Shown here: one piece after another, positions 35,931 through 43,819 of the stretch
How the letters are laid out: each line of letters opens with the position of its first letter
Numbering within the stretch: the first letter of the stretch is position 1
From: Calothrix membranacea FACHB-236
GTDB lineage: Bacteria; Cyanobacteriota; Cyanobacteriia; Cyanobacteriales; Nostocaceae
Length of the DNA stretch: 64,000 nucleotides
Assembly: GCF_014696315.1 (NCBI RefSeq)
Contig: NZ_JACJPX010000007.1
Coordinates: 62,001 to 126,000 of the forward strand
Direction of reading: 5' to 3'
Position numbers and translations under genes: made by a program
The notes under the pieces: generated by a model
What the model saw: the letters and a program-made list of their open reading frames with translations, nothing else
Told to the model about the DNA's origin: nothing
Databases searched by the model: none

Positions 35931-35968
35931 CTGTTGACGGTTGAGCGTTAACAGTCAACCGTCAACAG
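35931..35968. repeat. 14-bp inverted repeat (ctgttgacggttga arms)
   Basis: Perfect 14-bp arms around a 10-base loop gcgttaacag, followed by ttaacaacc. The words are of the GTCAAC/CAACAGT repeat type. It is non-coding, upstream of the RNase HI gene. Confidence 0.7.
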
Positions 35969-36140
35969 TTAACAACCTTGATTAGTATTTATGCAATTTA
36001 GGCGCGCATTAGCTTAGTATCAGTTTGGGTATAGGCTTGATTTTTGCTGCACTAACCTATATAGTTCTTCGCATCTTTCGCCGCTAAATTACTGAATGTA
36101 CCCATGCGGTTACTTCATCTTCTAATACTTTTCGGTTAAG

Positions 36141-36199
36141 AGGGAAAAGGGGAAAGAAAAAGAAAATACCTTTAACCCTTGTCCTTTCCCCTTTTCCCT
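36141..36199. repeat. 16-bp inverted repeat just upstream of rnhA
   Basis: Arms agggaaaaggggaaag / ctttccccttttccct are perfect complements separated by 27 bases, and end 46 bp before the rnhA start. The purine-rich and pyrimidine-rich strands would form a stable hairpin in the leader if transcribed. Confidence 0.7.
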
Positions 36200-36244
36200 A
36201 AACTAAATTATGAATTCAAAATACTTAACTGGATAGTATTGTCT

Positions 36245-37150
36245 ATGTCCCAACGCACAATCCAAAGCATATATACTGATGGCGCTTGCACAGGAAATCC
36301 TGGCCCTGGGGGTTGGGGTGTTGTCGTTTACTTTAGTGATGGCTCAATTCACGAAATCGGCGGCGCATCTACCCATACCACCAACAATAAAATGGAAATG
36401 CAAGCTGCGATCGCAGGTCTGCAATTTTTGCAAACATCTAGACAAACTCAACCTATTACCCTTTATACCGATAGTGAATATTTGATCAACTCTGTTACTA
36501 AGTGGATCAAAGGTTGGAAACAGAGAGGTTGGAAAAAAGCAGATGGTAAACCGGTGCAAAACCAAGACCTGTTAGAAACTTTGGACGAACTTAATAGTTA
36601 TATAGTAAAGTGGGAATATGTCAGGGGTCATTCTGGTAATGTAGGTAACGAGCGCTGCGATGTCATTGCTCGTACTTTTGCTAGTGGCAGAGTTCCAGAT
36701 CTCAAACAATCTTTTACCACAAATGCCGATCAATCTTTACCACAAACAAATCAAATAAATGTAGCAAAAGTAACTGAATCTTCAGCAACCTCTACAATAA
36801 TTGACACAAGGACACCAGAAATCAGTACTCTTGCATCAAATCTAACAAATATGGAGCCAAATATCACAAACTCTAGTAGTTCAATTGATGAAAAGCCACC
36901 TGGCCTCCGGGTAGCACAACTACGTGACCTAGTCGAAACTCTACGCATTGCTGATGAAATTGCCACCAAAGGCTATTTAATCACCAGTTCTGAACTCGCC
37001 GACCTCATGGATGTTCATGCTAGCGCTGTTACCAGTCGTGGAGACCAATGGCGCTGGCGAAATTGGATAGTCTCACGGGTACGACGTGAAGGTAATCAAA
37101 TTCTCTGGGAACTGGAACGCGGCGATCAAGTAGGAGGTGAAGAGGAGTAG
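36245..37150 (+). CDS. rnhA: Ribonuclease HI with extra C-terminal domain
   Basis: RNase HI cuts RNA in RNA-DNA hybrids. Starting at ATG 36245, the 301-residue protein has the full catalytic domain at 1-150: D12 (IYTDGACTGNPGPGGWG), E51 (NNKMEMQAA), D76 (LYTDSEYLI), D139 (NERCD) and H129 (RGHSG). A Ser/Thr/Asn-rich linker (~155-215) leads to a second domain (~218-293: LRVAQLRDLVETLRIADEIA, YLITSSELADLMDVHASAV, WRWRNWIVSRVRREGNQILWEL), whose helical SSELADLMDVHASAVTSRG segment resembles a helix-turn-helix. Ordinary RNase HI ends near 155, so this is a fusion; the second domain may bind nucleic acid (inference). Confidence 0.92.
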   Translation: MSQRTIQSIYTDGACTGNPGPGGWGVVVYFSDGSIHEIGGASTHTTNNKMEMQAAIAGLQFLQTSRQTQPITLYTDSEYLINSVTKWIKGWKQRGWKKADGKPVQNQDLLETLDELNSYIVKWEYVRGHSGNVGNERCDVIARTFASGRVPDLKQSFTTNADQSLPQTNQINVAKVTESSATSTIIDTRTPEISTLASNLTNMEPNITNSSSSIDEKPPGLRVAQLRDLVETLRIADEIATKGYLITSSELADLMDVHASAVTSRGDQWRWRNWIVSRVRREGNQILWELERGDQVGGEEE

Positions 37151-37151
37151 C

Positions 37152-37242
37152 GGGGGTTGGGGATTGGGGATTGGGGATTGGGGACAAGGAAGAAATAATT
37201 GTGACTCTTGACTCTTGAGTACAGACGCGATTAATCGCGTCT
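37152..37242. repeat. GGGGATT repeat and 20-bp palindrome after rnhA
   Basis: Tandem ggggatt heptamers occupy 37152-37183. gactcttgactcttgagt follows, then the perfect palindrome agacgcgattaatcgcgtct at 37223-37242, which is the intergenic copy of the repeat found inside two coding genes in this window. Confidence 0.75.
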
Positions 37243-37262
37243 CTCCAATTGACCCTTGACCC

Positions 37263-38444
37263 TTAACTATACTTCCTTCCCCGCCACTCTTTAGGAGAGC
37301 GGAATGCAGATAAAAAGATTCGCAGCACAGCTAGAGGATCGGCTAAAGGTGAAAGCCAGAACAACCAGCCGCCTTTAGCAGTTGTGCGATCATAGGAAGG
37401 AGCGATCGCCAGTAACATCGCAAAGCGAATCACTAGCAAAAATATATTGAGTCCCAATAGCAAATTCAGAGGAAGTAGGGACGGCTGAGGAAATAGGAAA
37501 GCAAGCAAGCCGTAACTAAGTAATATTAGTAGGGGTAAACCTTGCACTGCTGAGAGTAGCCATAAATCCCCCCAAATTTGGGCACGGGGCGATGCATCTT
37601 TCAGGTCTAGGCTGCGTCCCCATTCTTTCCATGTCTCGATTGCGCCCTCATACATTCGCACCTTTAACACCTTCGCACCATCTAAAAAGCCGACTTTAAA
37701 GCCTTGAGCAGCAATATACCGAGCTAAGGTGACATCATCACAAAAAGAACCACTGGCGCTGGTATAACCATCTACAGCGGCTAAAACCGAACGCCGACAT
37801 AAAAAGCATTGACCATTAGCCATTACCCTTTCTGGCTGTTCTGTGTTCACGCCAGCCGGATCAAATCGGTAAAGCAGAGTCATTAACAAAGCTGGTTGTA
37901 GCAAACATTCCCCTGGATATTTGAGAATAAACTGAGGTGAAAGGGATACCAAGTCATAACCTTGGGCTTTGGCTGTCTGCACCAAACTAGCAACCAAGCC
38001 TGGATGGGGTACAGTATCAGCATCCATGCCTAAAAACCATTCACTCTCTGGAGAAATCTGCAAAAAGCCATTATGTAAAGCCCAAGGACGACCCACCCAA
38101 CCAGGAGGTAAAGGATCGTCGGTAAACACACGAAAGCGAGGGTCTTGCTGTTGAGCAGCTTTTACTAATTGTGGCGTACCATCTTGCGACCTGCTATCTA
38201 CAACAATCGCTTCCCTAACTTCATAACTTTGTTTACTTAAGCCAGTTAATAAAGGGCTAATACGCAAAGCCTCATTAAGTGTTGGCACTACAACGCTGAC
38301 ACTACCCAAAATATCTGGTGTAGGCTGTTGGGGTTGAATCGGCGGATGGCGTGTCGGCCCCTTAAATAATCGTGAAAGTAGAATCGCTGTTGCTGGTATT
38401 TGCAGTAATAGTAATAAAAGCGATAGGTTGCTAACTGAAATCAA
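37263..38444 (-). CDS. cruG: Carotenoid 2'-O-glycosyltransferase CruG (GT2)
   Basis: A membrane-associated GT2 enzyme. After an N-terminal hydrophobic helix it has VSVVVPTLNEALRI, VDSRSQDGT, FLGMDADTVPHPGL (DxD), GQCFLCRRSVL and CDDVTLARYIAAQGF, then WKEWGRSLDLKD and two C-terminal membrane segments. CruG glycosylates the 2'-hydroxyl of myxol-type carotenoids; pairing with cruF directly upstream supports this, as the two are adjacent in Synechococcus. The frame opens at an ATG at 38492, but its first 12 codons come from an intergenic gggcatt repeat. A TTG at 38444 has GGAG 8 bases before it, and I prefer that start (393 residues). Confidence 0.85.
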   Translation of the reverse strand: MISVSNLSLLLLLLQIPATAILLSRLFKGPTRHPPIQPQQPTPDILGSVSVVVPTLNEALRISPLLTGLSKQSYEVREAIVVDSRSQDGTPQLVKAAQQQDPRFRVFTDDPLPPGWVGRPWALHNGFLQISPESEWFLGMDADTVPHPGLVASLVQTAKAQGYDLVSLSPQFILKYPGECLLQPALLMTLLYRFDPAGVNTEQPERVMANGQCFLCRRSVLAAVDGYTSASGSFCDDVTLARYIAAQGFKVGFLDGAKVLKVRMYEGAIETWKEWGRSLDLKDASPRAQIWGDLWLLSAVQGLPLLILLSYGLLAFLFPQPSLLPLNLLLGLNIFLLVIRFAMLLAIAPSYDRTTAKGGWLFWLSPLADPLAVLRIFLSAFRSPKEWRGRKYS

Positions 38445-38462
38445 AGCATTATCTCCTAGGGT

Positions 38463-38504
38463 ATGGGGCATTGGGCATGGGGCATTGGGCATTGGGCATT
38501 GGGG
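38463..38504. repeat. GGGCATT heptamer repeat between cruF and cruG
   Basis: Five to six tandem copies of gggcatt / ggggcat, followed by cctctgcctcctctgc and cccagtccccaatcccc words to 38575. The array fills the 133-bp gap between two cotranscribed genes, and reads into the possible 5' end of cruG. Confidence 0.8.
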
Positions 38505-38577
38505 AAGTTTTCCTCCTCCGCTCCTCTGCTTCCTCTGCCTCCTCTGCTTTTTACTTCCCAGTCCCCAATCCCCAAAA

Positions 38578-39483
38578 CTACTTCAAAGCAACTTTGACAT
38601 TTGCTACTGAAATTTCCTGAGTTGCAGGTTCCATAGCAACAGGTTGTCCATTTGAACCTTGCCACCAAAGTGCTACAGCTGGAGCCACACCTATTAACAA
38701 GCCAAGCAATACAGGAATAGAGAAACCAGCGGCCAAACTCATCACAGTAGCGAAAGTGAAGTTGCCTAAGTAAACTATCAAAGGCAAATTGAGTTGCGAT
38801 CGCTCTAATTTAATGGGGTTGTTTCTCCACAGGAATGCTGCCACAGTCATAAATAGCGCTCCTGTTCCCATCCAGCCAGCAAAGTTTTGGTAAGGCATCC
38901 CAAAGAATGGGCCTGGTTGTTGCCAGTACCAGAAGGGGAGAGATGTTTGGCTCATGGCTGGATCGAGTACAAAATCCCAAGAAGTTAATAACAAAGCACC
39001 TAATGCGATCGCACCTATATGACGCAACAAGCTGGGCTTTTTGTCTACTTCTAAGCCAGCACGCGCCAACAGGTAAGAAACACATCCTACATAAAACCAC
39101 GACAAGGGAATTGTGAAAGGCACTAAACCAGCAATTTTATAGCCCAGTCCACTTAGGTAACTATAGTGACCAAAAGGAAAGCCAGTGCTGGTTCCCGACA
39201 GTTCACTTCCTAAGGAAATAAACACTGATGGCAGCAAAAATGCCAAAGCGCGACCCAATCCCAATGTCCGGTAGGCATACAAAAAGACAGCCGCTGCGCC
39301 CAAAATCATATAAACAACACCGCCTCCAGCCATACTCCACTGCATGGCGGTTTGTCCAACCTCAGTTAGGTTCATAATAATTTCTGCATTCGGCACAACT
39401 AGTAGTATGCCTACAAGTCCAAACACCATCGACACGATATGACCAATCAGGCATACGCGCTCAGCAATAACAAGTTGTTTCAT
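38578..39483 (-). CDS. cruF: Gamma-carotene 1'-hydroxylase CruF
   Basis: A 301-residue integral membrane protein of the CruF/CrtC-like hydratase family (former DUF422), with about seven hydrophobic segments. The signature SELSGTSTGFPFGHYSYLSGLG and the later TSWDFVLDPAMS and YQNFAGWMGTGALF are conserved in CruF. It adds water to the psi end of gamma-carotene, the step before 2'-glycosylation by CruG in myxoxanthophyll synthesis. It lies directly upstream of cruG on the same strand. The ATG at 39483 gives a standard length. Confidence 0.9.
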   Translation of the reverse strand: MKQLVIAERVCLIGHIVSMVFGLVGILLVVPNAEIIMNLTEVGQTAMQWSMAGGGVVYMILGAAAVFLYAYRTLGLGRALAFLLPSVFISLGSELSGTSTGFPFGHYSYLSGLGYKIAGLVPFTIPLSWFYVGCVSYLLARAGLEVDKKPSLLRHIGAIALGALLLTSWDFVLDPAMSQTSLPFWYWQQPGPFFGMPYQNFAGWMGTGALFMTVAAFLWRNNPIKLERSQLNLPLIVYLGNFTFATVMSLAAGFSIPVLLGLLIGVAPAVALWWQGSNGQPVAMEPATQEISVANVKVALK

Positions 39484-40018
39484 GATAATTCCTTAACAAG
39501 ATGTGACACGCGGCTACTCGGCTGCTAACAGTTTACAAATGTTTAAGAAAAAATTTAACTAGTTTGTCTGCAAATTCTCTGTGAACTTGCTTGGTTATTT
39601 TGGCAAAAACACTATCAACGATTGCTAGACGCTATAAAATACAAGCAATTTTTTTATCTTTGGTACTGCTCCCCTTTTGTTCAAATCCTGATGATTACTT
39701 TGCCGACACTGCCCATCTGGAAGTGATAGGCACTTTTACAAGATGTCAGTAAGAGCATAATCTGACGATTGCTAGCAGCTAGAAAATATAAGATGATAGA
39801 GTAATAGTCTAAGGCATCAGATTAAAAATCTATACCTTTAGCTTAGACGTTCCTTGACTATGCGATCGCCCCGAACCACAGACCCATAAAGTCTTACCAT
39901 CAAGGAGCAGTTTGGGAGATATACTTGGAAAAACTACGCAAACCACATTAAATTAAGCCTTTTGTTACCCCGTTTAGTTGGGTAATAATGGTTTAAATTG
40001 CTACCACAAACCTAACCC
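39484..40018. other. Intergenic region between divergent cruF and 40019 gene
   Basis: 535 bp of AT-rich DNA with no coding signal or repeat array. The region holds the divergent promoters of cruF and of the small membrane protein gene. I found no specific operator. Confidence 0.5.
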
Positions 40019-40465
40019 ATGTCGATTTTGCAGCGCGTTCCTTGGGTTTCCTTGACACTATTATTACTGAGCTACAGTACCCTCGGCTGGGTAATATCCG
40101 AGACAAAAGCCTCTTTGTTTGTCTGGGCAATAATTGTGCTTGCTATCTTGCTGTTTGTGGGCAGCTTAACTGTTCCCTGGACAAATATGACGCAAGTTTC
40201 TAGTACCTTATTTAAATCTAGTACCAGGACTTTTATATTTTCAGTGTTCGCAGCATTCTTGTTCTTTGTGATGCTGGCCTGGTTCCGTATGTTTCTTGAC
40301 ACCTTGCTGATTATTGCCGCTGCTATCTTAGCGAGAATAGACTTTCAAGCAGCAGGTGTTAAGCAAGGGCAAGCTTTTTGGTTGACATCTCTACTGTCAT
40401 TAGCAGGTGTCGCATTAGGTGCAGCAATGCAATTGCTATTTGTTCGTTACGTGCTAATCCGTTAA
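40019..40465 (+). CDS. Small integral membrane protein, unknown function
   Basis: A 148-residue protein with four hydrophobic segments: about 10-25 (WVSLTLLLLSYSTLGWVI), 32-50 (LFVWAIIVLAILLFVGSL), 72-100 (FIFSVFAAFLFFVMLAWFRMFLDTLLIIAAAIL) and 120-145 (WLTSLLSLAGVALGAAMQLLFV). The short loops are poorly charged. No family motif is recognised. It is monocistronic and converges on the rplU-rpmA operon, with a shared hairpin terminator at 40664-40690. Confidence 0.7.
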   Translation: MSILQRVPWVSLTLLLLSYSTLGWVISETKASLFVWAIIVLAILLFVGSLTVPWTNMTQVSSTLFKSSTRTFIFSVFAAFLFFVMLAWFRMFLDTLLIIAAAILARIDFQAAGVKQGQAFWLTSLLSLAGVALGAAMQLLFVRYVLIR

Positions 40466-40663
40466 TTTGCCTCAGTCAGCAAGTTTGTAGCTAGGGTCTT
40501 AGTGGTAATATTTTTTACAACTTTAGATACTAACTAGAAAATGGGGATGGGGCATAGGGCATGGGAAAGAAAGATTTTTATCCTTGGTTGTACCAAAATC
40601 GGCGTGAACGGCTGGCTGGAAATTATCAAATATTAATCACACAGTTCATTGATTATAAATTTC

Positions 40664-40690
40664 AAAAGGGTGGACAATGCCCACCCTTTT
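40664..40690 (-). terminator. Bidirectional terminator after rpmA
   Basis: Ten-bp arms (aaaagggtgg / ccaccctttt) surround a 7-base loop. T-runs follow in both directions (ttttttc on plus, tttt on minus). It sits 3 bases after the rpmA stop. Confidence 0.85.
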
Positions 40691-40692
40691 TT

Positions 40693-40974
40693 CTAGCTAG
40701 CAGTTGCCTCAGCAGCCACAGCAGGTGCGTAAACACTAACCTTTTTACGGGTTTTACCTTTTCTTTCAAAGGTAACAACTCCATCAATTAAGGCAAACAA
40801 AGTATCATCGCTACCAATGCCAACATTGTTACCAGGGTGAAATTTGGTACCGCGTTGACGCACGAGAATGTTGCCCGCCCGGACGACTTGACCGCCGTAG
40901 CGTTTTACACCTAGACGTTGAGCATTAGAGTCACGACCGTTGCGTGTACTACCTGTTCCTTTCTTATGAGCCAT
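40693..40974 (-). CDS. rpmA: 50S ribosomal protein L27
   Basis: A 93-residue L27 near the peptidyl-transferase centre of the large subunit. [48 protein letters not shown] is the family sequence. The N-terminus begins directly with the mature-type MAHKK, without the cleaved leader found in Firmicutes. The tail (AVAAEATAS) is a short Ala-rich extension common in cyanobacteria. It lies 30 bp downstream of rplU in the usual L21-L27 operon, with a strong terminator after it. Confidence 0.98.
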   Translation of the reverse strand: MAHKKGTGSTRNGRDSNAQRLGVKRYGGQVVRAGNILVRQRGTKFHPGNNVGIGSDDTLFALIDGVVTFERKGKTRKKVSVYAPAVAAEATAS

Positions 40975-41004
40975 AATTTCCTTTTGTGACCTAACTGTTA
41001 TTGA

Positions 41005-41403
41005 TTATTCAGCAGCGGTTTCTTCAGCGGAAGTCTCATCAGCGGAAGCTGCAGCAGCTTTTGCTTCTTCCACCGCTAGGACTGTACCATTGAGGTTAAT
41101 AGAATTAATCAACAGTCTAGTGATTTCCTGGCGATGTCCGCGTTTTTTGCGGGTTTTCTTTTTCGGCTTCATTTTGTATACCAGGACTTTACGACCTCTG
41201 AGATGTCGTAGTACTGTCCCTTCTACAGTCGCCCCTGCAACTAGTGGCTGTCCAATGTTGACTTCGCCATCGTGCTGTATGAGTAAAACCTTGTCTATTG
41301 TAACTTTCTCATCAGGTTGGGCAGTCAGTAATTCGATATCGTAAAAGCGACCAGCCTCAACTTTAAGTTGTTTGCCGCCAGTTTCAATAATTGCGTAAGT
41401 CAT
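41005..41403 (-). CDS. rplU: 50S ribosomal protein L21
   Basis: A 132-residue L21 that binds 23S rRNA. It starts [24 protein letters not shown] and contains [25 protein letters not shown], the basic RNA-binding loop. The last ~25 residues ([21 protein letters not shown]) form an acidic Ala/Glu tail beyond the ~105-residue core, typical of cyanobacterial L21. It is the first gene of the rplU-rpmA operon. A GTCCT-containing leader precedes the ATG; I could not identify a regulatory RNA structure. Confidence 0.97.
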   Translation of the reverse strand: MTYAIIETGGKQLKVEAGRFYDIELLTAQPDEKVTIDKVLLIQHDGEVNIGQPLVAGATVEGTVLRHLRGRKVLVYKMKPKKKTRKKRGHRQEITRLLINSINLNGTVLAVEEAKAAAASADETSAEETAAE

Positions 41404-41989
41404 GAAATTGTCCTTGAGGTTGCCGTACAGGTATCTGGCTAATCTCTGTTGTTGAGATGCGATTTAGCGCTTTTGCCAGCTTTTGTAGGATGTCTACCTG
41501 ATCCGAGCAGGAATTAGACAGACAATCTAAAATCATATTTGATTAACTGCTATTGAGTCAACATCTTGGAGGGATTTTGAATTAAAAGTCTTGTCTGCAA
41601 AGGTTGACGGCTAGTTGCTGAGTAGGCGAACAAAAAAATATGAGATTTTTTCCAAAAATTTTGAGTTGATTGTCGAAATCGAGATTGGTGCTGTTGTAGT
41701 TAGGTGAGACACAGAACAGCACCGAAAAGTCTGAGTAACAAGATATGTTGCTCAGATTTTCTCTATTTACTAGCACTTCATTTAATTTTTGAAATTTATG
41801 TAGAAATTCATGTAGGATGCGTTAGCGATAGCGTAACGCATCTGTAACAATGCTTTTTGTGCTGCGATTTTTCAGAAATTAAATCGGATCTACACAGCAC
41901 TTTATTTCATTTTTGACTGAATAATAACCTATAAAAATAGTGCATTTTGCCTGCACAATTTATGCAATATTAAATGTGGAAATGATAAT
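41404..41989. other. Intergenic region upstream of rplU
   Basis: 586 bp, including the rplU leader (41404-41530). The only marked element is the palindrome at 41815-41842. A 64-codon minus frame in the middle has no family and poor start context, so I do not call it a gene. Confidence 0.5.
41815..41842. repeat. Palindromic repeat, inverted copy of the 3577 element
   Basis: ggatgcgtta and taacgcatc arms surround gcgatagcg, the reverse complement of the element at 3577-3605. Intergenic. Confidence 0.75.
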
Positions 41990-42310
41990 TTAACGATTAC
42001 TAAAGACTAACAAAAAACAACTACCATTTAATAAAGCTGTAATCACTGCACCAATAATTACACCTTTCATCATTGCTAGGCGCTGTTGTCTTCTTAGGAC
42101 AATACACAAAGGAATTACATATAAAAGCTGCCAGAAAAAAAATCCCCAGCCGCCAATCAGCCAAATACCTAAAAAACTGTAATTGTTATAGCCCCATATT
42201 TGACCGACAAGTAATCCTAGCCCAAATATGATGCCAACTGCTATCAAATGCAAACCAAATAAAATTAATATTCCTAAAAAAATCTGTAAACTTTCATTCC
42301 TTGGAGACAT
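41990..42310 (-). CDS. Small three-helix membrane protein linked to radical SAM gene
   Basis: A 106-residue product with hydrophobic segments at about 9-37 (IFLGILILFGLHLIAVGIIFGLGLLVG), 44-70 (FLGIWLIGGWGFFFWQLLYVIPLCIV) and 80-102 (MKGVIIGAVITALLNGSCFLLVF). A basic loop, LRRQQRLAMMKG, faces the cytoplasm. No family is recognised. It lies 36 bp after the radical SAM gene on the same strand, with no terminator between, so it is probably the last gene of the Lgt-like/radical SAM operon and may be a membrane partner of those enzymes (inference). Confidence 0.7.
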   Translation of the reverse strand: MSPRNESLQIFLGILILFGLHLIAVGIIFGLGLLVGQIWGYNNYSFLGIWLIGGWGFFFWQLLYVIPLCIVLRRQQRLAMMKGVIIGAVITALLNGSCFLLVFSNR

Positions 42311-42346
42311 TAACTTAGTCCTGCAGATAACACCGATTGATGAGAT

Positions 42347-43765
42347 TTACGAATTACGATTATTCACTAAATGGTAGCCAGCGCTGCCTTCACGGTAAAA
42401 CATATTAAAGGTATCAAATGGGATAATCCTACCATCTGGATGCACAATATGAATACAAGAGCGTTTGACAGAACGGACATCAAAGTTAAAAGCATCAAGA
42501 AACTGTACAATCATTACCCGAAATACATTGGAGTAGTTAATACCTTCTGGCACAGCAATCATTGGTAAACAACACAAAAGCTGTTTGAGTGATAAAGCTG
42601 CAGATTTGGGTGAATGGCTTGTAGAAAATAATTCAAATATTTGTTTTTTCAGTTCTTCATTTTGTTCATATAGCACGCTATTAGGCATAATTTTTACAAA
42701 AAGATCTGGATTAATTAACCCAGTTAAAGGTATTACTTGGCCATTTATCTTTAATGCATAAGCCATCGCTAAACAATCAGGATGGCAGGGAACAGGAAGA
42801 ATATCTTCAGGTTTAAAATAAGGACTCTGTTCTAAAATAGAACGGCGAACTTCTGTTAAAGTATATCTGTCTTGCTTGGAGTCAAATCCTTCTAATCTTC
42901 CCGCTGCTTGTATTGGTTGAAATGTCACGCCTCGAATACATTTCTGCTGCAAAGCATACTCAATAATTTTGCCAATCTCACCATCATTCAGCCCCTTTTT
43001 GAGGGTGACAACCAAAGTAGTAGAGATATTATATTCATTAAGATGCTCAATTGCTTTTTCCCTAACAGCCCGTAAATCTGTACCGCGTAACTCTTTTAAA
43101 GCTGCTAATTCAAAGCTATCAAATTGCAAATATATTTCAATTCCAGGCATATATTGGCTGAGGCGATCGCAAAAAGATTTATCCTTAGCAATCCTCACAC
43201 CATTAGTATTGATCATTAAATGCTTAATCGGCTTATTTTTGACAATATCTAAAATTTGAAAAAACTCAGGATGAAGAGTTGGTTCTCCACCACTTAGTTG
43301 TACTATCTGCGGTTCTCCTTCATTTGCCACTACCGCATCAATCATCTTTTCTATTTGTGCTAAACTTCGATGTACCCTTGGTTGATGAGATATTTGTGAA
43401 AAATCTTCTGCACCTGAATCGGCATAACATATGGGGCAGGAAAGATTGCATTTATCTGTCAGTTCAATTAATGTTAAACAGCTATGCTGTTCATGATCTG
43501 GACAAAGTCCACAATCGTAAGGACAACCATATTTTATAGGTGTATTAAACTTTAATGGCATATCTCCAGGTTTAATAAACTCTAAAGATTTTTTATAATA
43601 TTCAATATCATCCGCGATTAAAACTTCTTCACGTCCGTGCGTAGGACAGTGCTTTACTAAATAAACACAATCATCTTGAAATATAATTTTTGCTTCTACC
43701 TTGACTAAGCATTTTGAACAAACACTATTAGTTAAGGCGTAAAATAGATAATTACGAGTAGGCAT
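42347..43765 (-). CDS. Radical SAM protein resembling tetraether lipid synthase (Tes/MJ0619 type)
   Basis: A 472-residue radical SAM enzyme. The SAM-cluster motif is C106-x3-C110-x2-C113 (CNLSCPICYA), followed by QLSGGEPTLHPEFFQIL. Extra cysteines precede it: C16-x2-C19 with C40 in HCPTHG, a rubredoxin-like knuckle, and C81-x3-C85-x2-C88 (CPYDCGLCPDHEQHSC). A late CHPDC may bind another cluster. This arrangement, with multiple metal sites around one radical SAM core, is what I recall of the archaeal GDGT/tetraether lipid synthase family (Tes, MJ0619), which joins lipid tails. Bacterial relatives have unknown products. An Lgt-like gene lies 54 bp upstream and a small membrane protein gene 36 bp downstream, which points to a lipid or lipoprotein substrate. 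Confidence 0.82.
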   Translation of the reverse strand: MPTRNYLFYALTNSVCSKCLVKVEAKIIFQDDCVYLVKHCPTHGREEVLIADDIEYYKKSLEFIKPGDMPLKFNTPIKYGCPYDCGLCPDHEQHSCLTLIELTDKCNLSCPICYADSGAEDFSQISHQPRVHRSLAQIEKMIDAVVANEGEPQIVQLSGGEPTLHPEFFQILDIVKNKPIKHLMINTNGVRIAKDKSFCDRLSQYMPGIEIYLQFDSFELAALKELRGTDLRAVREKAIEHLNEYNISTTLVVTLKKGLNDGEIGKIIEYALQQKCIRGVTFQPIQAAGRLEGFDSKQDRYTLTEVRRSILEQSPYFKPEDILPVPCHPDCLAMAYALKINGQVIPLTGLINPDLFVKIMPNSVLYEQNEELKKQIFELFSTSHSPKSAALSLKQLLCCLPMIAVPEGINYSNVFRVMIVQFLDAFNFDVRSVKRSCIHIVHPDGRIIPFDTFNMFYREGSAGYHLVNNRNS

Positions 43766-43819
43766 GATAATTATGAACGATAAATTAAATTATTAAAAGC
43801 CTTCAGATCCAAATGTAAA

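Noticed and set aside
41404-41530. L21 leader regulatory RNA
   Set aside because: The leader is long enough, but I could not draw a convincing conserved structure and no translation-repression motif is evident.
41582-41776. 64-residue minus-strand gene upstream of rplU
   Set aside because: Low-complexity product (Asn, Phe, Ser), no start context, and position inside the rplU leader region.
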